Positions 8,313 to 16,653 of a DNA stretch of 20,195 nucleotides are shown piece after piece. Position 1 is the stretch's first letter, and every line of letters begins with the position of its first letter. Origin of the DNA: Acanthamoeba lenticulata (lineage: Eukaryota; Discosea; Longamoebia; Acanthamoebidae); the NCBI GenBank assembly GCA_002179805.1, contig NAVB01000160.1, positions 1 to 20,195 of the forward strand, given 5' to 3'. The translations under genes were made by a program, and so were the position numbers. The notes under the pieces are model-generated. The model made no database searches. It saw only the letters and a list, made by a program, of their open reading frames with translations, and was not told the DNA's origin.

Positions 8313-10110
8313 ATGGGAACTTTAGCGCAGAAAAGAGACGACAAGCTGTGGGAGAAAGAGGCCAAGCATATCCTTCAGCCCATGTCAGGGCACTTCCTTC
8401 CCGGCCGTCTGGCGGCCATCATGGGTCCTTCAGGTGAGTGGCTAGCCTCAGAGACATTCTGCTCTTTCGTGCGCGTGCGCGCCAGAAACTCGCTTTGAGC
8501 TCAAAGCTTCGGATTGTGGCTCCTCGTCCTGTGCAGGTGCGGGTAAGTTTTCGTTCCTCAATCTGCTTAGCGGTCGCACAAGGAGCGGGCACCTTGAAGG
8601 TCAAATTCTCATCAACGGCCACAAGCTTAGCCGCAACCAGTTCAAGCAGGTGAGCGCCTACGTCATGCAGGAAGACACTCTGCTCGGCAATCTCACTCCG
8701 AGGTATACCTGTCACCCACTCTTCCTCTCTCGATCTAGTCCTAACTCACTTTGGGTAACCGCGCCGGGGCACAAAGACAGGGAGCTGCTCACGTACTCGG
8801 CGTTGTTGCGACTGCCTCGAGTCATGAGCAAGGAGGCCAAGCTGGCGCGTGTCGAGAAGGTCATGCGCCAGCTCAAGTTGATCAAGTGCGGCGACACTCG
8901 GGTGGGCGTGCCCGGAGTCACTCGCGGCATCTCCGGTGGTGAGCGACGACGCGTGTCGATCGGGCTCGAATTACTGGTCAACCCGCGGCTGCTCTTCCTG
9001 GACGAGCCCACATCGGGCCTGGACAGCACCATGGCCGAGCAAGCCGTCACCATCCTGCGCAATCTCGCTCGCCAGGGCCGCACAATCGTCTGCACAATCC
9101 ATCAGCCGTCATCGGAGATCTTCAGCCTCTTCGACGACGTCTTCCTGCTGACCAACGGCTCGCTCGTCTATAGCGGGCCCGTGAAGCAGCTCACCTGCTA
9201 TTTTGGCAAGCAGGGCCATCCATGCCCTCAGTTCACGAACCCGTCGGACTACTACATGCGCCTCCTCTCGCGCTCGGAGAATGTGCCGGAGGAGAAGTAC
9301 ATCGCCCGCATCAAGAGCCTCGATGCCTACCACAAGGCCCACAACAACATCCTCCCGATCGAGGGCCACACTATAAACCTCCGCCAGTCATCCCTCATGC
9401 CCACCACTACCACCACACACCACAAGGCCGGCAAGGAGCACAGCGACGACGTCAACATCGACGGAACTGAGGGCGATGAGGGCGCGTCCGAGGAGGGCTA
9501 CGAGCAGGTCGAGTTCAAGAACGAGAAGCTACCCAAGCTGAAGAAGGCCTCTCCGCTCTTCGCGGCTCAGTTTATGTTGCTCTTGAGTCGATCTTTCAAG
9601 CAGTACATACGCGACCCTGGTACACACAAATGCTCCCCCCCCCCAAAAGAAATCTTCACCCCCACGAGGCAGCATTTTTGCCAATTCTCAAGTTGTTGTT
9701 GTTGTTGTGTTTTCTATTGCAGGCACGACGACACAGCGACTGATTATCAGTCAACACTGGTATTGCACTCGTTACTGGATTGCTTTTCCTGCGGATTGGC
9801 TATGTCAAAGCGACACCCAAAACCGGATGGGCGTGCTCTACTTGCTGGTGACCCAGGCCATGTTCATGACCGGCACACCTCTGTTCTTCACCTCTGTATG
9901 TCATGTCGCCTCTTCTCGTCCGTGCACACTGGTGTGTACATTGACCTCTCATCACTTCGTTGTTGTTATTGGCATGGACAGTCCCCTTGGAACGCCCGGC
10001 ATTCCTGCGCGAGTACGCCAACGGCATGTATGGCGTGACAAGTCCACGGCCGATCTGCCCTTTCAAATCATCTATCCCACTATCGTCACCACCATCATCT
10101 ACTGGATCGA
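8313..10110 (+). pseudogene. ABCG-type half-transporter fragment, frame-disrupted and truncated
   Basis: An ABCG subfamily exporter half: ATPase domain, then the start of the membrane domain. Exons: 8313-8433, 8537-8702, 8781-9619, 9723-9895 and 9982-about 10110. Visible motifs are ILQPMSGHFLPGR, Walker A GPSGAGKFS, Q-loop YVMQED, signature ISGGERRR, Walker B LLFLDEPTSGLDS and H-loop CTIHQPSSEIF. A charged linker precedes the first membrane segment. Oddities: the Walker A residue after lysine is Phe instead of Ser/Thr. The usual N-terminal strands before KHILQ are missing. In exon 4 TQRLIIS, ALVTGLLFLRIGY and SDTQNRMGVLYLL lie in alternating frames. The exon 4/5 join is out of phase, and in exon 5 PLERPAFLREYANGMYGV and STADLPFQIIYPTIVTTIIYW are in different frames. 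Similarity then stops abruptly near 10110, where antisense cyclase-like sequence begins. Broken gene or sequence error; the ATPase part alone looks intact. Confidence 0.75.
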
Positions 10111-10510
10111 TGATCCACGTGGGCACCAGTTGGACGAGGTCGTCAGATGGCGCCCGGCTAACGCCGGCACGGAAGTGTATCGACACGCGAGAGTGAAGAT
10201 CTTCACACCCGCCCACTTGTCGGCGGCAGAGTCCCGCATGGCGCGCTGAAGGTCAAGCGCGAACGAGGCCGCGCGCAGCGGGTTGGCAAAGGCCAGCAGG
10301 TAGGTGCCGCCGCTGTTGAGGCTGGAGCGCGAGAACACGTAGCCGCCGATGCCGCGGTTCTCCCGGGAGCTGGCCATCTGCTGCTCAGCGGCGGTGGGCT
10401 CAGCCAGCTTGCGTACGAGTCGGCCTAGCGGGCGACGGCCTTGGCCGTGCCGCCCGGGTTCTTCTGCCAGGACTCGTTGCAGCGCGCCAAACACGACGAA
10501 GCTCACGTCG
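10110..10510 (-). pseudogene. Nucleotide-cyclase-like tail of the receptor kinase, frame-broken
   Basis: Downstream of the kinase stop at 10503 the coding strand continues in other frames. SFVVFGAL and LVRKLAEPTAAEQQMASS sit in one frame, and CNESWQKNPGGTAKAVAR in another that hits a stop. ENRGIGGYVF and GGTYLLAFANPLRAASFALD follow, the latter resembling the class III adenylate/guanylate cyclase strand that carries a metal-binding region. In related amoeba kinases a cyclase-like domain follows the kinase. Here it is interrupted by at least two frame changes and ends abruptly near 10110, against the ABC transporter fragment on the other strand. The catalytic residues cannot be assigned. Confidence 0.5.
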
Positions 10511-13500
10511 CGCGACGCGGGGCTATGCTGTGGCGCGCAGCCAAGTCGGGGCGGCCTTCAGAGCTGGAGCCCGAGCGTGGGTTGTCCGAGAAGGTCGAGC
10601 TCGATCCGTGCGACCCGCCCAGGCCCGAGGAGGTGGCGCGCCGGCCTGATGCACCATGGCCCATCAGGGGCATGCTGCCGGTGGAGCTGCTGCTGCCGCT
10701 GGTGGTGCCGCTGAGGTGGCTTGAGCCGCTCGTGATCTCGATCATGGTCTTGAGCTGCGACATGATGTGGTCGAACGACGGGCGCATGGTCGGGTCGCGG
10801 CTCCAACAGGCCTGCATGAGCTCCACGTAGCCCTGCTCGGCCTCGATGAGGTCGCTGGGGAGCTTGGGCCGGAGGTCGTTGCGGATGACGCCCACGGCAA
10901 CGGCTGCCGGGGTGAGGCCGTAGTAGGGCTGGCTGCGAACGAGCACCTCCCACATGATGATGCCGTAGCTGTAGAGGTCAGCCAGCTCATAGTTGACTTC
11001 GCCGGACTCTTCGAGGATCTCCGGGGCGAGCCACGGCACGCTTCCCTCGATGGCCGCAGACTTGCCGCCGCCGCCACCACGGTTGGCCTTGACGAGCGAC
11101 TCGCGGAAGCCGGTGAGGCCAAAGTCAGAGACCTTGACGTTCCACTTGTTGTCCAGCAGCAAGTTGAGCGACTTGAGGTCGCGGTGGGCGATGCCCGACG
11201 AGTGGAGAAAGTGCATGCCCTTGGCCGCCTGGTGGATCATCTTGACCTTGAGGGCGAGCGGGACCTCGGGGATGAGGTCGTTGTGGAGGAGGTCGTAGAG
11301 CGAGCCAAGTGCCATGTACTCCATGACGATGCACATCTTGGGCGGCTTGGTCGAGGCCGCCATGAAGAGAACGACGTTCGGGTGGCGCAGGCGGGACATG
11401 ATGCGGGCCTCGTGGATGAAGCGCTCGCGAGCATCCCTGGCCACAGAGGATGAGGCCATGACCTTGACGGCCACCTCGGAACCCTTCCACTTGGCCTTGT
11501 AAACCTCGCCGAAGCCGCCGCGGCCTAGCATGTCGCCCATGTCGAGCTCTTCGTAGTTGATCTCCCAGTCGTCTTCGACCCGCCGGCGGCGCAGCACGAC
11601 CACAAGCACGATGGCGATGAGGGCGGCGAGCACGAGAAAGACCACGACGGCGGGGATCACCGATCCCAGAACGGGCGCGAGCACATCCGAGGTCGAGGAG
11701 CCGGCCTGCGAGCGCGGGGTCTCGCAGAAGTCGCCCGTCCAGTCAGCGGCGCACGAACAGTCGTTCGAAACGCAGGCGCCGTGATCTGCGCAGATGGTGC
11801 CGTTGTACACGCAGCCTTGCAGGGCAAATACGTAGGCGCCGCCGTTGGCAGTCGAGGTCACCGTGGCCAGCCGCGTGACGGTCCGACGGCGCACGGCCTC
11901 GACTTGGCCCGGCACGGCCAGGTTGTAGCTGTTGGCCACGCTTGATGCCTGAGCCGACGTCTGGGTCCAGTAGACCCAGCTCAGCAGGCCCTGCGCAGTC
12001 GTGAAATCGCTCGTGGGGTTTGCGTAGAGCAGGAGCGAGGCGTAGCCCACGAAAGGCCAGCTGAGCTGACCCGGGCCGTTGACGAGCAGCTCGGTCTCTT
12101 CGTCCGCAGCAAAGTCGTTCACGGCGGACAGGATGCACGTTTGATTGGGCGACACAACGTTGCCGGCCGAGTTGATCAACGATGCTGACTTGACGTTGCG
12201 CACCAAGGTGATGACGTCGGTCGAGAACCACAAGCCCAGCGAGTTGGCCGTGGCGCTCAGGGTGGACGACGGATCGGCCACGCAGGTCGCGGCCCGGTAA
12301 GCCGCCAGTGCCGCATCGCCGTTGGGGAGGCCGGCGAAGGCCTGAGCCAGCATTGCCTCGATCGTCGTCGTGTTGTCGCAACCAACGACCAAGTTGATCG
12401 TCTGGTTGGGCAGGAGAGAGGAGAGCGACGGATTGAGCTCCTTCAGGGCGCTGTTGCTCCACGTGGTCACGCTGCCTGCAAATATGTCGGCCAGCAGCTC
12501 GACGGTCATGACCAAGCTGGCGTTGCTCGACACGGCCGACACGTAGTAGGCCGGCACCACGGCGTAGGCGACGGCCGGGACGTTGAGGATATCACTGTCG
12601 CTCACGTCACGTGTCGACACAAAGGGCTTCGTCCACGAGTAGGAGACGGCGTAGTCGGCGTCACCGCGGCGCATTTGTTCGATGGCATCGGCGCTGGAAG
12701 CATCAAAGTGCTTGATGGTGAAGGACTCGGTTTGGTACTCCTGCGTCCAGTCCCCAAAGAGGTCGCTCTCCTCGCCGAGCCCGAGGAGAACGGGCGTGGT
12801 GAGTACGGGCTGGCCCTGGCACGAGATGGCGTAGAGCTCATTGATGAGGCGCCGACGGTAGGGGTTGGTCAGCGGCGCGAATTGGTTCTCGACGAAGAGC
12901 GGACCGACGGCCTCGTTGAGCTGAGTCCAGCTGAGGAAGAGCAACATGTTGCTCGCCCGAGAGCAGCCGCCCGTGACCGGGTTGATGCTGCGTGAGAGGG
13001 TGAGGTAGCTGATGTAGCTCAGCGGCCAGGCCTGGGTGGCATCGCAGTCGACGACGTCGATCACGAGCGTGCCATTGTTGATGAGGTCGCTGAAATGGTC
13101 CATGGCGGCCTGCACGGCCGCGGGCGAGCCCTCGACGGTCTGGTTGGCCTTGTTGATCAGGCGGATGTAGGGCAGGCCCATGGCGTCAGCCTTTTGGCGC
13201 TCCATGTAGGTCATCATGCCGGGCGTAGTGGCCGTCTTGTTGATGCGGAGGTCGCCGGTCTCGAACGGCACGCCGGCAAAGGCCCACTTGTTGGCTCCCT
13301 GCGAGGGCAGCATGTTCTCCAGCGCGTTGCCTGCAGCAGCCAAGTCCGCGGCAAAGGCCGGCGAGAAACGCGAAAGCGCAGTCTTGAAGACGGCCGTGTA
13401 GCCCAGAGCGCTCGTCGACGGACTCCAGTAGGTCATGCTGATGTTGAGCGACGGGAATGACACGCCCGGGTTCCACTTGGTGATTTTTTCATCGTCCCAC

Positions 13501-14163
13501 TGCCGGATGTCACCCTTCCTGTTCAGGACCAACAACCGCCGAACCGACCAACAACACAAATTAATAAATTAATAAGTTGGTTGCAAAACTCCGCGGAGCT
13601 TGGCAACGCATTAAGGTGGTGTGGCGGTTCCTTAATTCCCCCCAAAAACCTCCTCCCCCCCCAAATAACGGCCGATCCCCACGGTGGTGGTAAAAAGGGC
13701 CTTTGGAGGAAGGGGGGGGGGAGAGTGAGGGGTGTTTAGTGTACCAGATAAGGGCCAGCGTCTCGCGGTCCATAACGATGGGGTCGTGGACGCCAAAGCC
13801 AGGCAAGTTAAAGGCCACAACCAGCGGAGTGCCCATCATGGGTATCTGAATGCCGTCGAAAGGATTCAGCTGGGCTCGGCTGAGACCAACATCGGAGATG
13901 AAGAAATCGAGCTGGCCAGCGGTGTACTGGGTCAGCGCCTGCGGGATGGTTGATGTCTGGAAGGTGATGGAGACTCGGTCGCGGTCGTAGCGGTACATTT
14001 TCGTGAGGCTGGAGAAGACCTCGTGAACGTTGATGGCTCCGGAGCCGTAGATGTTTGCGTCAGTGCCGGTTGGGCTCCAAAGGACAACGAGCACAAGGGC
14101 CAAGGCGAGAATGGCCAGCATGCTGCGCAGCCATGAAGGTGAGCTTCGGATCGAGGCCTGCAT
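10503..14163 (-). CDS. Receptor-like protein kinase with double PstS-like ectodomain
   Basis: A predicted type I membrane receptor kinase. Exons are 14163-13745 and 13518-10503, with GT-AG intron 13744-13519 giving the PstS-like junction LALIW-KGDIRQWDD; 1144 residues. A signal peptide occupies residues 1 to about 35 (hydrophobic LAILALALVLVVLW). Two periplasmic-phosphate-binding-protein-like modules follow, each with the motif of an aliphatic run, G, then a Trp-containing WDD/WSN turn (second copy LADIFAGSVTTWSN), with many N-glycosylation sites. A cysteine-rich EGF-like module lies at about 707-738, a transmembrane helix at about 750-780 and an RRRR stop-transfer. The kinase spans about 798-1066: G-loop GRGGFGEV, VAVKV lysine, HRDLKSLN at about 916, DFG at about 937, APE at about 970, all catalytic residues present; the style is TKL/RAF-like. 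A Ser/Gly-rich tail leads to the stop at 10505-10503. The original protein probably continued into the cyclase-like tail. Ligand unknown; binding of phosphate or another small anion is only a family guess. Confidence 0.88.
13519..13744 (-). other. Receptor kinase intron
   Basis: GT-AG intron (donor GTACAC, acceptor GAACAG) in phase 2, 226 bp. It carries a C-run on the coding strand (G-run at 13711-13720 on plus) and further C-runs near 13655-13663. Confidence 0.85.
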
Positions 14164-14640
14164 GGCGCTGGCTGTTTTGGGTTTGTGTGTGTGTGTGTGT
14201 GTGGCTGGTGTGTGGGCAATAGCGCGTAAGAAAGAAGGAATGTAAGAAGAGAGACTGTGCAGTGTATTACCTGGGTGATCACGTACGTGGCACCATGCCA
14301 ACTGCTGCACATGAGCGGGTAGTTGTCGCGAGAAAGATCGTACCTGAGGAACGGTAAATGGGTAAACTAAGTTGAACAGGCCGGCACACCTTTTCCACAC
14401 ACGCATGTACTGTGACTGACGACCCCACTGCTCGCAGGAGAGTACAAACCAATGCCATGGCAGCATGTCGATCAACGATCCACCTGGTGTGGTACCACCC
14501 CAAGGTACCGATATTGTGCTGCACCAAGAGCTACCCTCGCCTTTGGTGACTCGCACGGGGCCTAGCTTAAATAAAAGCCGCCAACACTGCCCCACATTGC
14601 ACTACCAAGCAGACACACACACGCCACCAGCAACCAAGCA
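14164..14640. promoter_or_regulatory. Divergent promoter region of kinase and RidA-like genes
   Basis: A 477-bp gap between head-to-head genes. It contains a GT microsatellite at about 14184-14202 next to the kinase start, the perfect palindrome GTGGTACCAC at 14489-14498 with another GGTACC at 14504-14509, and the TATA-like box of the plus-strand gene. Confidence 0.6.
14567..14578 (+). promoter_or_regulatory. TATA-like box of the RidA-like gene
   Basis: TTAAATAAAAGC lies 74 bp before the ATG at 14641. A pyrimidine/A start-like sequence (TTGCACTACC) about 30 bp downstream near 14597-14606 would give a short CA-rich leader. Confidence 0.6.
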
Positions 14641-15249
14641 ATGAAGACTTCAGCCTTTGCCTGCCTTGTGGCCTTTGTGCTTGTCCTTGCCGCGGCCATG
14701 TCTGCCTCCGCCGACGATGGGCCCTGCGTGACCTACAACAACCCGGCCGGTGGCATCGGCACCACGGGCACTTGGTCCATCCAGGCCAACATCAACGACA
14801 AGAAGTGCGTGCCCGTCCACGTTGCCGGCATGCGCGGCATCCACCCAGGCAACAACTCGCAGGTGGCCATCCCGGAGAACGGCGACACCTACAACCGCGT
14901 CAAGCAGGCCTTCGTCAACATGCTCTACAACGCCGCCTCGGCTGGTGCCACGCCGCAGGACTGCGCTGAGGTGGTCGTGTTCGTCATCGACATGGTTTCC
15001 ATCCGCCCGGTGGTCAACCGCGTGCAGACTGAGCTGTGGGGCGCCCCGACGGCCTCCAACCCATTCCCGTTCCCGCCGCGCACCATCCTCCAGCTCACTG
15101 GCTTCAACGGCCTCACTTGCCAGTACTCGACCGCGCCCGTCTATCGTCAGGGCACTGCTGGCCCCAACGGCCAGGTGGTGTGCGCAGATGGTGGTCTGCC
15201 CGTTGGCGATATCCTCGAGGTGAAGGGCACCTTCTACGTCCGTGCCTAG
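14641..15249 (+). CDS. Secreted RidA/YjgF-like protein
   Basis: A single-exon gene of 202 residues with a clear TATA-like element upstream. Residues 1 to about 24 form a classical signal peptide (positive start, AFACLVAFVLVLAAAM, then SASA cleavage context). The mature part resembles the RidA (YjgF/YER057c/UK114) superfamily: KQAFVNMLYNAASAGATPQD, VVVFVIDM, VVNRVQTELWG, PFPPRTILQLTGF and the C-terminal GDILEVKGTFYV, in the usual order. RidA proteins are normally cytosolic or mitochondrial deaminases of reactive enamines/imines, so a secretory signal is unusual. The segment before the RidA core (residues about 25-65) is extra and contains two cysteines. The active-site arginine is probably the one in PPRTIL. 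Codon use is strongly biased to C/G at third positions, suggesting high expression. Function outside the cell is unknown. Confidence 0.8.
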   Translation: MKTSAFACLVAFVLVLAAAMSASADDGPCVTYNNPAGGIGTTGTWSIQANINDKKCVPVHVAGMRGIHPGNNSQVAIPENGDTYNRVKQAFVNMLYNAASAGATPQDCAEVVVFVIDMVSIRPVVNRVQTELWGAPTASNPFPFPPRTILQLTGFNGLTCQYSTAPVYRQGTAGPNGQVVCADGGLPVGDILEVKGTFYVRA

Positions 15250-15483
15250 GCATTGCGCCCCCCTCCCCTCCCCTCCCAACCCAAAACCCACCCCAGGTGG
15301 TTGTTTAGATTTTGAGGGTTACAACCAAGAACAAGATTCTTGTGTGAAAAAGTCTCTGAGTATGTTATGGGGTTCACCGCACCCGGTGTTCAGTGTTGAG
15401 AATAATGTGTGTGTGTGTGTGTGTTGGCTGTGTTGTGCTTGAATCGCAACGCTCCACCTCTTGCTTTGCGTGTGGAAGGAAAA
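15250..15483. other. Intergenic between convergent genes
   Basis: The 3' flank of the RidA-like gene and, on the other strand, of the TRAF-type gene. It has C-rich sequence just after the stop (15258-15295) and a GT microsatellite at about 15404-15424. No gene or clear polyadenylation signal is seen. Confidence 0.5.
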
Positions 15484-16362
15484 CTAAAAGTGGGGGGATT
15501 TTCTGTGTTTTTCTTTTCTCACAATCTTGCGAGCAGCAAGTCCATCCCTTTGTCGAATGGGGGAGAACTCGACCAGGCAGCATGTGTAGCGGAAGGTCCA
15601 CGCATCAAGGGCTTCCGATGGTCTTGTGCCACGAGGATAGCGGTCCTCCAGCAGGCTCCAGTTGTACTCCTCCTCAGAATGAAGTGGCTCCCATAGTGGG
15701 TGTTTCTTTGAGGCTGTATACCGGTATTGTAGGTCGCCCGGGTGGAAGGCGCAGGCCTGGTCGTCCTCGTTCGTCTCCTCGGTAAACGTCTTTCGGCAGT
15801 TGGACGAGAAAAAGAAGATGATTTTATTGAGTACCGTAAAGGTACAGAAAAAAGGATGTTGAGCGAGGAGGCGCGGAGAGGTGCGCAAGGAAAATAAAGG
15901 AAATAGAGATAAAGAAGGACTGTCACGACTGAACTCCAACATCCGCACCTGCGGTGCACACACACTTGCGCCTTCCTCGCTTTCAGCTTGATGCCCTCCT
16001 CGAGGCGTCGCACCTCATCCCCCAGCCTCTTGTTCGTCGCCTCCAAATCCTTCATCTTGCGATGCAATGGAAGCAGGGGGACCATCCTGCAGTCTTGGGT
16101 GTGGCGCGCTTGCTCGCGCCGTGGTCCCTTCCTAAGGACAGCCCACCTCCGAAGCCTCGCACGCCACGACCTTGGCTGGGCATGCAAGGTTGTGAGCCGC
16201 GAGCTGGGCAGGGGCCACCTTCTCCCCGCAGCCGAGAGGTGCGCACGGGACAGGACACTTGTCGATGTGCGCCACGAGTTGGGAGCACGTGGGGGGCAGC
16301 GAACAGGGCAAGGAGTTGAGCTTGTTGGTCACCATTCTCGGCGGCGGGTTCACGTTTGACAT
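15484..16362 (-). CDS. TRAF-type zinc finger protein with coiled coil (apparent frame break)
   Basis: The start is ATG 16362-16360. The N-terminal part carries a TRAF/Siah-type zinc finger: HIDKCPVPC, then GCGEKV, LAAHNLACPAKVVACEASEVGC, the usual alternating Cys/His spacing. After GCP the frame meets TAG at about 16134-16132. The natural continuation, RKGPRREQARHTQDCRM, completing the finger with His and Cys, is one base out, so a single surplus base near 16130-16137 breaks the gene. That frame continues into a coiled coil (KDLEATNKRLGDEVRRLEEG). The exon ends at 15966, GT-AG intron 15965-15790 is phase 0, and the last exon 15789-15484 has TFTEETNEDDQACAFHPG and WTFRYTCC, a Cys/His pattern seen at the C-terminus of similar amoeba proteins. 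No RING finger is visible, so ubiquitin-ligase activity is not claimed. The C-terminal end may be spliced further. Confidence 0.65.
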
Positions 16363-16653
16363 GGCATGATTAATTGTGTTGCATATTAAATGAGTCGGCC
16401 AAGTTTCATCAATTTCATCGCTTGATGTGCATTTTTAAACTCTTTCCTGGTTGGAATGGACACAAAGCAGCCGTAACATTGCTCCACAAAAAACGCACCA
16501 GATTTGGTGCATGGAAAAATATAGAATGCTGTGGCCCTAGGTACCTACGCTTCGTAGGTATTCACTTCATCAATGCAGCAGAGACACCAGTTTCTTGTTA
16601 TCTTACACCACACACACATACACACACGCACATTCTGCTTGCCACCACCATCA
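16363..16653. promoter_or_regulatory. Divergent promoter region of TRAF-type and GTPase genes
   Basis: A 291-bp head-to-head gap. TTTAATATG on the minus strand (16390-16382) and AAATATAGAA on plus (about 16517-16526) are candidate TATA elements. A perfect inverted repeat lies at 16542-16560 and a CA repeat at about 16606-16627. Confidence 0.5.
16542..16560. promoter_or_regulatory. Perfect 8-bp inverted repeat, 3-nt loop
   Basis: TACCTACG, ctt, CGTAGGTA. It lies between divergent genes about 95 bp before the GTPase ATG; a dimeric protein binding site is possible. Confidence 0.5.

Noticed and set aside
8367..8374. A second ATATCCTT, identical to a U12 donor.
   Set aside because: It encodes the conserved ABC transporter residues KHILQ in frame, with no branch site or AC/AG acceptor in a fitting position; coincidence.
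10767..11453. A 228-residue plus-strand open frame.
   Set aside because: Antisense shadow of the kinase domain; no motifs.
14164..14595. The kinase reading frame stays open upstream to 14595.
   Set aside because: The signal peptide starts at ATG 14163 and the upstream translation is repeat-rich (THTHTHK) with no similarity, overlapping the promoter region.
16374..16653. A long plus-strand open frame starts at 16374, well ahead of the GTPase ATG.
   Set aside because: This frame before exon 2 is out of phase with the GTPase N-terminus and lacks domain character; the G1-G3 motifs lie in another frame from 16654, joined by an intron.
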